Below, in pieces: positions 35,924 to 45,002 of a stretch of 64,000 bases of DNA. The stretch's first letter is position 1. Each line of letters begins with the position of its first letter. This DNA comes from an uncultured Corynebacterium sp. Its GTDB lineage: Bacteria > Actinomycetota > Actinomycetes > Mycobacteriales > Mycobacteriaceae. The stretch covers positions 1 through 64,000 of the forward strand of contig NZ_CAMIHD010000010.1 of the NCBI RefSeq assembly GCF_946222835.1, written 5' to 3'. The notes under the pieces were generated by a model. It saw only the letters and a program-made list of their open reading frames with translations. It had not been told where the DNA came from and searched no databases. A program made the position numbers and the translations under genes.

Positions 35924-37239
35924 CGCCGTCCCCCGCGGTTGCGGTGGGTCAACCCAAATTGCACCGCGTCAATCATCCCGAGAGTCATCAGTGCCTCGCG
36001 GAGGGCAAATTGGAAGGTCCATAGGCGGCGGAATACTGGGTCGAAGCCAGCCGCCGCGGCCTCCCTCAGGTGCCCATCAAAAAAGGATCGCTGCTGGCGC
36101 AGGGATTCTAGATAGTGCGTACCCACGTGGGTTTCGGACACGATTCGCAGGTGAGAGTTCTTATCTACTAGCTGGTGCAACTCTGTGGTGAGTGGATAGT
36201 CCAGCCCCGGCCACACGTAGGCCCGCAAGGCCTGGATAGAGGACTTACCGGCCTCCGTCATTGCTTCTGTGGCCACGATGGACTGGATTCCTGCCCGCCC
36301 ATTCGGCGTCAAAAACCGGTCGACTGCGCGGATATACTCTTTGCGCTCGTGAGGGCTCAGCTGTTCTACCTTTTCCACGGTGACGATGGCGTCATAATGG
36401 CCGTGCCATTGCTTGGGGTTCGGGACGACACCGGGTATGCGCTCGACATGGATCGAGTCATCCGCGCCCTCAAGCACGAGCGCCTCGCGCATCTGACTTA
36501 TCTGGTCTACATCACTGGTCAATACGTCCACGGTTGCGCGCCGCTTAGTAGCTCGCATCGCTGGCTGCATTCCGGCAGCCGGATACACCAATAGGTGTGT
36601 TCCGGCGCCGGTGCGGGTGACGTCGAGGAGCCAATCAGCCGCGCGACGCTGCGCATCGCCTAAGTCATCCCTGTCTACGCTCGTGGGCTCGCTGAGCGTC
36701 GTGACATCGACAAAGTGGCTCTTCGGCTCCTTGCGGCCGGCTCTTGGACTATAGCTTTCTACAGTTTCCCTAATGGTGGTCGGTACACCGCTGGTAAAGA
36801 TACCACCTACATGGCTTAAACCATCACCAGAATATAGCCGGACCAAATCCAGAGGTAGCTCGCCTGGCTCTGAATCGCTGGGACTAAGCGCCTTGGCCTT
36901 CGCCTTAGGAAGGTAGCCCACTCCCAAAAGGCGACCGAGCACCTTTACTAGCTGTGAGGAGGAGGTGACGGTCCACTCTCCTGCCATAAAGCTTTCCGCA
37001 AACCCGAGCCAGCCGCTGGTGGCAATGCGCTCAAACAAGGCATCATGGCCCACCCTAAGGTCTGGTCCGCCTTCGGCATCCAAATCAAGTTTTAGACCTG
37101 CGTCATCGCAGGCCTTGGCAAATTCGGCTTCTGCCCGGCGGGCTTTCATGCCAGGCCAACGTGGTGCGGGAACTGTCGCCACATTGGGCCAAGAATCTGC
37201 ATCGATAGAGCTTAAATGCTCAGGGCGGGTGAAAGTCAT
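35920..37239 (-). CDS. Cyclopropane-fatty-acyl-phospholipid synthase-like methyltransferase
   Basis: A 439-residue SAM-dependent enzyme of the CFA/mycolic-acid methyltransferase family, modifying lipid acyl chains. It has the N-terminal half typical of full CFA synthases (GWLGFAESFMAGEWTV, about residues 75-90), the region for the SAM fold at LLVYPAAGMQP-TSDVDQISQMREAL, and the later DAIVTVEKVEQLS and FLTPNGRAGIQSI. The SAM loop is degenerate compared with the usual ExGxGxG (reads VYPAAGMQP), so activity should not be taken for granted. The C-terminal block EYFDSLR-like HYLESLRQQRSFFDG fits the family. Confidence 0.82.
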   Translation of the reverse strand: MTFTRPEHLSSIDADSWPNVATVPAPRWPGMKARRAEAEFAKACDDAGLKLDLDAEGGPDLRVGHDALFERIATSGWLGFAESFMAGEWTVTSSSQLVKVLGRLLGVGYLPKAKAKALSPSDSEPGELPLDLVRLYSGDGLSHVGGIFTSGVPTTIRETVESYSPRAGRKEPKSHFVDVTTLSEPTSVDRDDLGDAQRRAADWLLDVTRTGAGTHLLVYPAAGMQPAMRATKRRATVDVLTSDVDQISQMREALVLEGADDSIHVERIPGVVPNPKQWHGHYDAIVTVEKVEQLSPHERKEYIRAVDRFLTPNGRAGIQSIVATEAMTEAGKSSIQALRAYVWPGLDYPLTTELHQLVDKNSHLRIVSETHVGTHYLESLRQQRSFFDGHLREAAAAGFDPVFRRLWTFQFALREALMTLGMIDAVQFGLTHRNRGGRR

Positions 37240-37472
37240 AATGCCAGGTGCGCTCCTTGGTGGACGGAGAAAGTCACTATCCGGATTAACTTTAGTCAGC
37301 TTTGTGCGGCCCTCGGCTTAGGCGCTCCGCATCGTGGTACCGGTTCCTGCCGCAACAACCGCAACGATGTTGAGAAAGTTTGTCGGTCATTAAGTATGCG
37401 CGTTCTGTTTGAAGTGTTTAGACTGTACGGGTAGTAAACATTAGCTTTCTTAAGGAAGGTCGCATTAATTCC

Positions 37473-38816
37473 ATGACTGATACCCCTTATCGCCCCAACG
37501 GTGGCCGCCACCACGTCGTCGTGGTGGGCGCTGGCTTCGGTGGTCTTAACACCGTTCAAAAGCTGAAGAACGCCGATGTGGAAATCACTCTCATCGATAA
37601 GAAGAACCACCACCTATTCCAGCCAATGCTGTACCAGGTAGCCACCGGTATGATCTCTGCCGGCGAGGTTGCTCCTTCCACCCGCCAGTTGCTGCGCGAT
37701 CAGGATAACGTCCACTTCGTCAATGCCGAGGTTACTGATATCAACTTGGCGGATCAGACGGTGACCGCGGAGCAGGATGAGTTCTCCCGCACCTACGCTT
37801 ATGACTCCCTGGTAGTTGCAGCTGGCTCTGGGCAGTCCTACTTTGGCAACGATCACTTTGCCGAGTTTGCCCCAGGCATGAAGACCTTGGATGATGCATT
37901 GGAGCTGCGCTCTCGCATTATCTCAGCGTTTGAGAAGGCCGAGCTTACCGACGACCCAGCGGAGCGCGAGCGTCTCCTCACCTTCATCATCGTTGGTGCT
38001 GGCCCGACCGGTGTGGAGCTAACCGGCCAGATCGCCGAGCTAGCTAACCGCACCCTCAACGATGTCTACTCCAACTACGGCACCACCTCCGCCAAGATCT
38101 ACCTGCTTGATGGCGCTCCACAGGTACTGCCGCCATTCGGTAAGCGCCTGGGCCGCAAGGCTCAGCGCACCTTGGAAAAGGAGGGCGTTCAGGTCCACCT
38201 CAACGCCATGGTTACCGATGTAACCGCAGATACCGTCACCTACAAGGACATGAAGACCGAGGAAGAGACCACCCTGACGGGTGCTACCAAGATTTGGTCC
38301 GCTGGTGTGGCCGCTTCCCCACTGGGCAAGATGGTTGCCGAGCAGGCAGGCGTAGAGGCAGATCGCGCAGGTCGCGTCTCCGTGAACGAGGACCTCACCG
38401 TGGGCGAGCACAATAACGTCTACATGGTCGGTGACATGATTTCCCTCAACCGCCTGCCTGGCCTAGCACAGGTTGCTATTCAGGGCGGCGCGCACGTCGC
38501 TAAGCTCATTCAGGCAAAGGTAGACGAAGAGTCCACTGCTAACGAGAAGGAAGCCTTCGACTATTTCGATAAGGGCTCCATGGCCATCGTCAAGCGCTTC
38601 AACGCCGTCGTCAAGCTGGGCAAGACCGAGTTCGGTGGCTTTGCTGGTTGGGTAGCCTGGCTCGGCCTGCACCTGACCTACGTGGTTGGCCTGCGCAGCC
38701 GCTTGGCCGTGCTCGTTAACTGGGCAACCAATATCCTCTCCCGCGACCGCGGAAACCTGGAAATCACTACCCAGCAGCGTATCGCACGAAATCTCATCAA
38801 CAAGAACGAGAAGTAA
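37473..38816 (+). CDS. ndh: Type II NADH dehydrogenase
   Basis: A single-subunit, non-proton-pumping NADH:menaquinone reductase of 447 residues that recycles NADH in corynebacteria, which lack complex I. FAD loop VVVGAGFGGLNTVQKL (15-30), NAD loop FIIVGAGPTGVELTGQIAE in the middle, and DMISLNRLPGLAQVAIQGG near the FAD end. The C-terminal amphipathic region (GLHLTYVVGLRSRLAVLVNW) attaches it to the membrane. The ATG at 37473 has AAGGAAGG upstream. A possible promoter TTGAAG-N17-TAGTAA lies just upstream near 37410-37440. Confidence 0.96.
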   Translation: MTDTPYRPNGGRHHVVVVGAGFGGLNTVQKLKNADVEITLIDKKNHHLFQPMLYQVATGMISAGEVAPSTRQLLRDQDNVHFVNAEVTDINLADQTVTAEQDEFSRTYAYDSLVVAAGSGQSYFGNDHFAEFAPGMKTLDDALELRSRIISAFEKAELTDDPAERERLLTFIIVGAGPTGVELTGQIAELANRTLNDVYSNYGTTSAKIYLLDGAPQVLPPFGKRLGRKAQRTLEKEGVQVHLNAMVTDVTADTVTYKDMKTEEETTLTGATKIWSAGVAASPLGKMVAEQAGVEADRAGRVSVNEDLTVGEHNNVYMVGDMISLNRLPGLAQVAIQGGAHVAKLIQAKVDEESTANEKEAFDYFDKGSMAIVKRFNAVVKLGKTEFGGFAGWVAWLGLHLTYVVGLRSRLAVLVNWATNILSRDRGNLEITTQQRIARNLINKNEK

Positions 38817-38831
38817 AACCTCCTCGCTCGG

Positions 38832-38879
38832 ATCGCCGCCCGCCTGCCCTACAGCAAGGCGCCGGCGGCGATTTTATTT
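38832..38879 (+). terminator. Terminator after ndh
   Basis: ATCGCCGCC (38832-38840) pairs with GGCGGCGAT (38864-38872), with an inner GCCT/AGGC stem, followed by TTTATTT. Confidence 0.85.
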
Positions 38880-38980
38880 CTCCAGTGCTGGCCATTGCTA
38901 GCGCTGACACTCCCTTAAATCGATACTTAAGCCCTGATTTTCGCACATAGTTTCCGCCACCTTTGTTAGGCTGAGGAACG

Positions 38981-39061
38981 CAACATGGGGTGCCGCACGC
39001 GATGCGGCTGAGAAATACCCATCGAACCTGCACTCAGTTAGAACTAGCGAAGGGATAGTTG
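38981..39061 (+). promoter_or_regulatory. TPP riboswitch (THI element) upstream of thiM
   Basis: The thiamine-diphosphate aptamer is readable base by base: GGGGTGCC (38987 onward), GCGGCTGAGAAATACCC, ATCGAACCTG, GTTAGAACTAGCG and the closing AAGGGA (39050-39055). The closing AAGGGA is also the only Shine-Dalgarno sequence of thiM, and the outer stem can pair CAAC (38981-38984) with GTTG (39058-39061), reaching the first base of the GTG start. Ligand binding should therefore hide the ribosome site directly, shutting off thiM-thiE-thiD translation when TPP is abundant. The element is certain; the exact P1 pairing is my inference. Confidence 0.95.
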
Positions 39062-39873
39062 TGGATTATGCTTTTCTGGGCGCACATGATGCTGTGCGCG
39101 AGTCCACGCCGCTTATTCAATGCTTGACCAATAAGGTCGTCAGCAACGTCACTGCCAATGCCCTCCTTGCAATCGGCGCCAGCCCGGCGATGGTCGATAC
39201 GCCGGAGGAATCGGGTGAGTTTGCACAAGTAGCCAGCGGCATTTTAATAAATTGCGGCACGCCCAGCTCCGAGCAGTACGGCGGCATGCGCGCGGCTATC
39301 GCGGGAGCGAGTTCCGCGCAAACCCCGTGGGTACTCGATCCGGTTGGCGCCGGTGGCCTAACCCACCGCACCGAGTTCATGCGCGAGGTGCTGCCACAAA
39401 ATCCAGCGGCAATCCGCGGTAATGCCTCAGAAATTATCGCGCTCGAAGGTACAGGCCGTGGCGGCCGGGGCGTCGAATCGACGGATGGTGTGGAAGCCGC
39501 GTTGGATTCCGCCGTGGCGCTTTCCCGAGATACCGGAGCCGTCGTGGCTATTTCCGGCCCGCGCGACCTTATCGTCCACGTGGACGAGGAAGCTCGCGCT
39601 GTCTACCTGCACTCGGGTCATCCAATGCTCCAAAACGTCATTGGCACAGGATGTTCACTCGGCGCCATTTGCGCAGCTTATTTGGCTGCATGGGAGGATC
39701 CCTTCGAAGCAATCGTCGCCGCCCACGCACACGTGGGCGCAGCAGGCAGCGTGGCCGCGGAAAAGCATCAGGCTCCCGGCTCCTTTGCTGTTGCTTGGTT
39801 GGATGCCCTATTCGACATCCCGACAGCGGATATCGAGGCCCTCATCAAGGTCACAGACGTAGAGGGGATCTAG
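39061..39873 (+). CDS. thiM: Hydroxyethylthiazole kinase
   Basis: Salvages the thiazole moiety of thiamine by phosphorylation with ATP. The 270-residue ribokinase-fold protein has the family N-terminus TPLIQCLTNKVVSNVTANALLAIGASPAM, the block LDPVGAGG, and the catalytic Cys region NVIGTGCSLGA. The start is GTG 39061, immediately behind the riboswitch. The stop is followed at once by the thiE ATG. Confidence 0.96.
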   Translation: MDYAFLGAHDAVRESTPLIQCLTNKVVSNVTANALLAIGASPAMVDTPEESGEFAQVASGILINCGTPSSEQYGGMRAAIAGASSAQTPWVLDPVGAGGLTHRTEFMREVLPQNPAAIRGNASEIIALEGTGRGGRGVESTDGVEAALDSAVALSRDTGAVVAISGPRDLIVHVDEEARAVYLHSGHPMLQNVIGTGCSLGAICAAYLAAWEDPFEAIVAAHAHVGAAGSVAAEKHQAPGSFAVAWLDALFDIPTADIEALIKVTDVEGI

Positions 39874-40503
39874 ATGAGTATTGATTGGTCGCTCTATCTG
39901 GTTACCGATCCAGACCTGGCAGGCGGGCGTGACAGCGTGGTTCCCATCGTGCGGGAGGCTTTACGCGGCGGCGTCACCGTCGTCCAGCTGCGGGACAAGG
40001 AGGCTAGCGATGAGCAGATTGAGCGCACCGCGCGCGAACTGCTCGCTGTAATGGGCGATGTCCCACTGTTTATCAACGACCGCGTAGAGGTGGCAGCGAA
40101 GCTCGGCTGCCACCTCCACATCGGGCAGGATGACATGGCCTTTCGCGAAGCCCGGCAGAGGCTGGGAGAAGGCCAACTTATCGGTTTATCCATCGGCAGC
40201 CAAGCAGAACTTGCCGCCATTGCGGATGACGCGCGCCCAGATGTCATCGGCATCGGACCCGTGCATTCAACCGCTACGAAGAGGAACGCCCCAGTCGGCA
40301 TGGGCCCAGCTAAGGCCGCCGCACTCGCCCGCACCGCACGCGAGCGAGGTATCGATTCCGTCGCTATCGGCGGCATCAAAGCCCATAATGCGCACGAGCT
40401 GACCGGCACCGATTTCTCCGGAATTTGCGTCGTTAGCGACATCATGGCAGCTGAGGCCCCTGCCGCAGCCGCCGCCCAACTTAAGGAGGCTTTTCATGTC
40501 TAA
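39874..40503 (+). CDS. thiE: Thiamine-phosphate synthase
   Basis: Couples HMP-diphosphate and thiazole phosphate to thiamine phosphate. The 209-residue TIM barrel has the signatures LYLVTDPDLAGG, VQLRDKEASD, FINDRVEVA, HIGQDDM and IGIGPVHSTATKRNAPVG. Its ATG touches the thiM stop, and its end overlaps thiD by eight bases, so all three genes are translated as a coupled set. Confidence 0.97.
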   Translation: MSIDWSLYLVTDPDLAGGRDSVVPIVREALRGGVTVVQLRDKEASDEQIERTARELLAVMGDVPLFINDRVEVAAKLGCHLHIGQDDMAFREARQRLGEGQLIGLSIGSQAELAAIADDARPDVIGIGPVHSTATKRNAPVGMGPAKAAALARTARERGIDSVAIGGIKAHNAHELTGTDFSGICVVSDIMAAEAPAAAAAQLKEAFHV

Positions 40504-42031
40504 AGGTATCTATCCCCGAGTACTGTCCATCGCGGGTACAGATCCCACGGGCGGAGCGGGCATCCAAGCTGATCTCAAGTCCATTGCTGCTGCGGGCGGT
40601 TATGGCATGAACGTGGTAACAGCCTTGGTGGCCCAAAACACCCAGGGCGTCCGCAGCGTTCATGTTCCGCCAGTGGAGTTTTTACAAGAACAACTGGACT
40701 CGGTTATCGACGATGTGGAGATCGACGCGGTAAAAATCGGCATGCTTGCCGACGCCTCCATTACCGCCAAGGTCGCGGGCTTTCTGGGCCGCCTGCCAGA
40801 GGATATTCCCGTGGTACTCGATCCGGTCATGGTGGCAACCAGTGGAGATAGGCTACTAGAAAAGGAAGCAGAACAGGCCGTGCGTGATCTGTGCTCCCAA
40901 GTAGACCTCATCACTCCGAACTTGAAGGAATTGGCGGTACTTACCCACACGAAGGAGGCGGAGAATCTCGAGGAGGCCGTTGCCACAGCTAAAGAATGGT
41001 CCAAGGCCGCTGATACGGTGGTCGTCGTCAAGGGCGGGCATCTAGATGCCGATATCGCCGATAATGCGGTGGTCAACGCGGATGGGACCGTGCACCGAGT
41101 CGCCTCGAGTCGCGTGGATACGAAGAATACGCACGGCACAGGCTGCTCGCTCTCGTCTGCCCTAGCTACCCGCCTGGGAGCGGGCGATACCCCCGCCGCA
41201 GCACTTGCGTGGTCCACCCAGTGGTTACACGAGGCCATTGCCCATGCAGATGAGCTCCAGGTGGGTAAGGGGCACGGATCCGTGGACCACTTTCATCGCT
41301 CGCGACGTCTTATGCAGGCGGCCTCTACCCTGCCGCAGCCATATCTGTCCGGCAGTCTGAAGGAGCCAGATTACGTCGAGCAGCCCCGCGTCCCTGCGGC
41401 CGGCCCCCACACCCAACGTCTGTGGAACTTGGCTGGGGATCACTGGGAGGCCATCAAGGCGCTACCCTTCATTCGCGCTTTAGGCACGGGAGCATTGGAA
41501 AAAGACGCGTTCAGCTTCTACCTCGACCAAGATGCTCAATACCTCAATGCCTACTCCAAGGCACTGGCCCGCCTTGCCAGCCAAGCTCCGGAAGCGACAC
41601 AACAATTGCATTGGGCAGAGGGCGCGCATGACTGCTTAGCGGTAGAGGCTGAGCTGCACCGCGGCTGGCTCGCCAGCGGTATAACGACCGCAGCCTCCCG
41701 AGTTACTAGCGCCTATACGGATTTCCTCATCCGCTCGACGCATACGGATGACTACGTGGTAGGCGCGGCGGCGGTACTGCCCTGCTACTGGCTCTACGCA
41801 GAGGTAGGCCTATACTTGGCAGAATTTGATTCCCCTGAACATCCCTATCACTCCTGGCTATCCATGTATGGGGGCGAGGACTTCCTCAACGGGGTCCGGG
41901 CGAGCCTCGACATTGTCGAGGAGGCGCTCAGCGGAGCGGATGAACGCACCCGACAGCGGGCCGAGCGCGCTTATATCACCGCGAGCCACCACGAGGTCGA
42001 CTTTTTCGACCAAGCAGATAGGCGCTTTTAG
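40496..42031 (+). CDS. thiD: Fused HMP(-phosphate) kinase ThiD / TenA-like thiaminase II
   Basis: A 511-residue two-domain salvage enzyme. Residues 1-270 are ThiD, which phosphorylates hydroxymethylpyrimidine twice (SIAGTDPTGGAGIQADLK at the start, LDPVMVATSGDRLL, VVVKGGHL, THGTGCSLSSALATRL). Residues about 300-511 are TenA, which releases HMP from degraded thiamine: HTQRLWNLAGDHW, FYLDQDAQYLNAYSKALA, and VLPCYWLYAEVG with the conserved Cys. The ThiD-TenA fusion is known in corynebacteria. It lets one transcript under TPP control rescue both thiazole and pyrimidine halves. It is convergent with, and overlaps by four bases, the methyltransferase at 42028. Confidence 0.95.
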   Translation: MSKGIYPRVLSIAGTDPTGGAGIQADLKSIAAAGGYGMNVVTALVAQNTQGVRSVHVPPVEFLQEQLDSVIDDVEIDAVKIGMLADASITAKVAGFLGRLPEDIPVVLDPVMVATSGDRLLEKEAEQAVRDLCSQVDLITPNLKELAVLTHTKEAENLEEAVATAKEWSKAADTVVVVKGGHLDADIADNAVVNADGTVHRVASSRVDTKNTHGTGCSLSSALATRLGAGDTPAAALAWSTQWLHEAIAHADELQVGKGHGSVDHFHRSRRLMQAASTLPQPYLSGSLKEPDYVEQPRVPAAGPHTQRLWNLAGDHWEAIKALPFIRALGTGALEKDAFSFYLDQDAQYLNAYSKALARLASQAPEATQQLHWAEGAHDCLAVEAELHRGWLASGITTAASRVTSAYTDFLIRSTHTDDYVVGAAAVLPCYWLYAEVGLYLAEFDSPEHPYHSWLSMYGGEDFLNGVRASLDIVEEALSGADERTRQRAERAYITASHHEVDFFDQADRRF

Positions 42032-42630
42032 GCCAAAAGGTCCGATCCTGGACGCGAAAGGACGGCGACAAGGAAGGTGGAATGCTCCGAGAAGAGCTTC
42101 ATGTCCCACGAGGAGAAGGTGAAATCGACTCGGTAGCCCACCTTCTGCGCCATGTCGAGGAAGTCAGAGAACTCCCAGCCACGGCCCTCACCAAAACCGG
42201 TAACAAGGCGACCACCCGGCTTGAGAGAATTAAAAATATTGCGCAGGGCTGGCTCACGGCCTTCCTTCGCTAGAAAGCCCATGACGTTTCCGGCGGATAC
42301 GGCAATATCGAAAGGTCCTTCCGGCACCTCTTCCTCGCATAAGTCACCGACGAACCATTGCCCGTCTGGGAAGTCGTGCTCGGCATGCTGGATGAGGATG
42401 GGATCGACATCGACCCCCACTACGCTATGACCGCGGCGAAGTAGCTCCCCGCCTACACGGCCGGTGCCACAGCCGGCGTCGAGGATGGTGGAGTTGCGTT
42501 CTACCATGGCGTCGATAAGCCGGGCCTCACCATTGATGTCTTTGCCCTGTGCAGCAAGCACCTTCCATTTGCGGGCAAAATTATGGGAGTGCTCGGGGTT
42601 AGCTTCGGTTACTTCTTTCCACGTAGGCAT
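42028..42630 (-). CDS. Class I SAM-dependent methyltransferase
   Basis: A 200-residue stand-alone methyltransferase with SAM motif ILDAGCGTGRVGGELLRRG (about 52-70), acidic motif GVDVDPILI and post-motif GPFDIAVSAGNVMGFL. No substrate domain is attached, so the target (small molecule or protein) is unknown. The ATG at 42630 is preceded on the minus strand by TATAAT with a 7-base gap, again a leaderless arrangement. Confidence 0.88.
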   Translation of the reverse strand: MPTWKEVTEANPEHSHNFARKWKVLAAQGKDINGEARLIDAMVERNSTILDAGCGTGRVGGELLRRGHSVVGVDVDPILIQHAEHDFPDGQWFVGDLCEEEVPEGPFDIAVSAGNVMGFLAKEGREPALRNIFNSLKPGGRLVTGFGEGRGWEFSDFLDMAQKVGYRVDFTFSSWDMKLFSEHSTFLVAVLSRPGSDLLA

Positions 42631-42738
42631 AGATTCGATTATATTACCCGCCTTCGGTGTAAGATTTACCCGCTGCGTAAAATCGCCGCCTACCTACTGG
42701 GAACATATCCGCACTACCGCGCAAAGGAGGCTGAAAAG

Positions 42739-43812
42739 ATGCCATCCGTACCTTCACCCTTTAGGGGCCGAAAGAAGCCCGAGCCTCCGAATAAGCCCTC
42801 TTCCCTGCCGGTCCCACCGGAACGCGCGATTGAACACTGCCGCGTTTTTGTTGATGGCGAGTCGCTTCCCGGTGAATACTCCACCAGCTCTGCTTTGGAA
42901 GCTATCGAAGAATATGGTCGTGGTTTTATCTGGGTGGGCCTGCACGAACCCTATGAGTCCCAGATGACCAAAGTGGCCTCCCAATTTGGCATCCACGAGC
43001 TCATCGTAGAAGACGCCGTGATGGCACACCAGCGCCCGAAGCTCGAACGCTACGACGATCAGCTCTTTGTGGTCGCGCGCTCTGTGAACTACCGCGACCA
43101 CGATGAGGTCACGGATAAGCGCCAGATCATCTCCACTGGCGAAATCCAGATGATCATGGGCTCCAACTTCATCATCACCGTGCGCCACGGTGCAAAGCTG
43201 CCCAACCTGGCTTATACGGTAGAGGACGAACAGGATTTGGTGGAGCTTGGCCCCGTGGCTATGGCTTGGAAGATCCTAGATATGATGGTGGACCGCTACT
43301 CGGAGATTTCTCGACTCATCAGCATCGAGGTTGATGAGTTAGAAGAGGAAATTTTTACCCCTAACCTCAAGTTTGATGTAGACCGCATCTACATGTTCAA
43401 ACGTGAGGTGCTGGAGATGAAGCACGCCATCAACCCTCTCTCGGTGGCTTTGAAATCCATGGTCTCAGACCACAAGGACCTAATTTCTAAGCAATTGCGC
43501 TCTTACCTGCGCGACGTCAACGATCACGAACTTGTGGTCAAAGACCAGGTTGCTAGCTTCGATGAGCGGCTAACTTCGCTTATCGATGCCTCTGTGGCCA
43601 AGGTGACCATGCAGCAAAACTCGGATATGCGCACCATTTCCGCGGTCGTTGGCATGTGGGCTGCACCCACTTTGGTGGCCGGTATCTACGGTATGAACTT
43701 TGACATCATGCCGGAGCTGCATTGGGCTTTGGGCTACCCCATGGCGATTATCATCATGGTCTTGGTAGTTCTTGGGCTCTGGGCTTGGTTCCGAAAGAAC
43801 CACTGGCTCTAA
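42739..43812 (+). CDS. corA: CorA-family magnesium/cobalt channel
   Basis: A 357-residue divalent-cation channel subunit. It has a large cytoplasmic N-terminal funnel domain (about 1-290) and two C-terminal membrane helices. The first helix ends in the selectivity motif YGMNFDIMPELHW (GMN) and the second is GYPMAIIIMVLVVLGLWAWF, with a basic end. ATG 42739 has an ideal AAAGGAGG at 42723-42730; the frame open to 42583 overlaps the divergent methyltransferase and is rejected. Confidence 0.94.
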   Translation: MPSVPSPFRGRKKPEPPNKPSSLPVPPERAIEHCRVFVDGESLPGEYSTSSALEAIEEYGRGFIWVGLHEPYESQMTKVASQFGIHELIVEDAVMAHQRPKLERYDDQLFVVARSVNYRDHDEVTDKRQIISTGEIQMIMGSNFIITVRHGAKLPNLAYTVEDEQDLVELGPVAMAWKILDMMVDRYSEISRLISIEVDELEEEIFTPNLKFDVDRIYMFKREVLEMKHAINPLSVALKSMVSDHKDLISKQLRSYLRDVNDHELVVKDQVASFDERLTSLIDASVAKVTMQQNSDMRTISAVVGMWAAPTLVAGIYGMNFDIMPELHWALGYPMAIIIMVLVVLGLWAWFRKNHWL

Positions 43813-43835
43813 CGCTTGCGGTACGCTCTTACACT

Positions 43836-45002
43836 ATGAGCGATATCACTGTTTATGGTGCCACCGGGCTTGTCGGTCAATTGGTGGCGCGCTACCTAGC
43901 CTCGATTGACGCGCCATCTGTCACTCTCGCGGGACGGAACCGGCCGGTACTGGCTGCACTTCGGGATGAACTAAACCCACACTGGGAGATTGCCATCGCC
44001 GCCGCCGACGATGCCGCCGCTGTGGAGCGCATGATTGAGGGCACCCAAGTGCTCATAACTGTAGTCGGCCCCTACAGCCTATATGGGGATAATGTCCTTG
44101 CCGCCTGCGCGCGGCACGGCGTGGACTATGTAGACCTATGCGGTGAGGTTCCATTCATTCGCCGCAGCATTGATTCCTACCACGCGGAGGCCAAGTCCAC
44201 CGGTGCGCGCATCATCCATTCCTGCGGCTTTGATTCCGTGCCTTCGGATATTGGGATGCTCAACCTTTTTGAAGCCGCGGGAAAGCCATTTGCACGGGTT
44301 GAAATGGTCGTCGACAAGCTGAAAGGCGGAATCTCGCCGGGCACCATCGAATCTTCCCTGCAGGTCTCGCTAGCCGCGCACGCTGATAAGAATGTAGCCC
44401 GCAACCTGCATAACCCTTACTCCCTCGATCCGGATCCAAAGGCTGGTCCGCGCTTGGAAGGACTCCAGCGGGACTTTGAGGTCAAAGAGTTGGATGGCAT
44501 TGGGTGGGTGGGCCCATTTTTCATGTCCATGTTCAATACCCGCGTGGTGCGCCGCTCCAATGCTCTCCTTGGGCGGGTGTGGGGCAAGCGCTTGTTTTAT
44601 AAGGAAGCATGGTTTGCCGGGACTGGGTTAGCCGGTCGTGCACGGGCCTATGGATTGGCGCTTGCCACCAAGCTGCTTTTTGATGGCACCCAATCACGCT
44701 TGCGCCCCGTGGTGGAAAAGGTCCTGCCCACGCCTGGGCTAGAAGGGGCACATTTCCAAGTCAGTCACCACGGCGTGACCGAGGACGGCGAGCGCTGGCA
44801 TGCAACCGTCTCAGCACAGGGGGACCCAGGCTACGAGGTGACCGCAATGATGTTGAGCCAGGCTGCACTCTGCCTGCTTGATTCCCGCGACGATTCTGAC
44901 CGCACAGGCGGCGTACTTACCCCGGCCACCGGCCTAGCTAAGCCGTATCTGGAACGGCTTTCTTCCCACGGGATGACCTTTACTGCCGCGCGGGTAAGCT
45001 AA
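43836..45002 (+). CDS. Saccharopine dehydrogenase-like/trans-acting enoyl reductase family protein
   Basis: A 388-residue NAD(P)-fold protein starting DITVYGATGLVGQLVARYL. It carries the family block VDYVDLCGEVPFIRRSID and IIHSCGFDSVPSDIGM. Homologues in mycobacteria (Rv2449c, Rv2953) act as trans enoyl reductases in lipid synthesis or are uncharacterised; the role here is not known. ATG 43836 is 8 bases after TACGCT. It overlaps the convergent thioesterase gene by four bases. Confidence 0.85.
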   Translation: MSDITVYGATGLVGQLVARYLASIDAPSVTLAGRNRPVLAALRDELNPHWEIAIAAADDAAAVERMIEGTQVLITVVGPYSLYGDNVLAACARHGVDYVDLCGEVPFIRRSIDSYHAEAKSTGARIIHSCGFDSVPSDIGMLNLFEAAGKPFARVEMVVDKLKGGISPGTIESSLQVSLAAHADKNVARNLHNPYSLDPDPKAGPRLEGLQRDFEVKELDGIGWVGPFFMSMFNTRVVRRSNALLGRVWGKRLFYKEAWFAGTGLAGRARAYGLALATKLLFDGTQSRLRPVVEKVLPTPGLEGAHFQVSHHGVTEDGERWHATVSAQGDPGYEVTAMMLSQAALCLLDSRDDSDRTGGVLTPATGLAKPYLERLSSHGMTFTAARVS

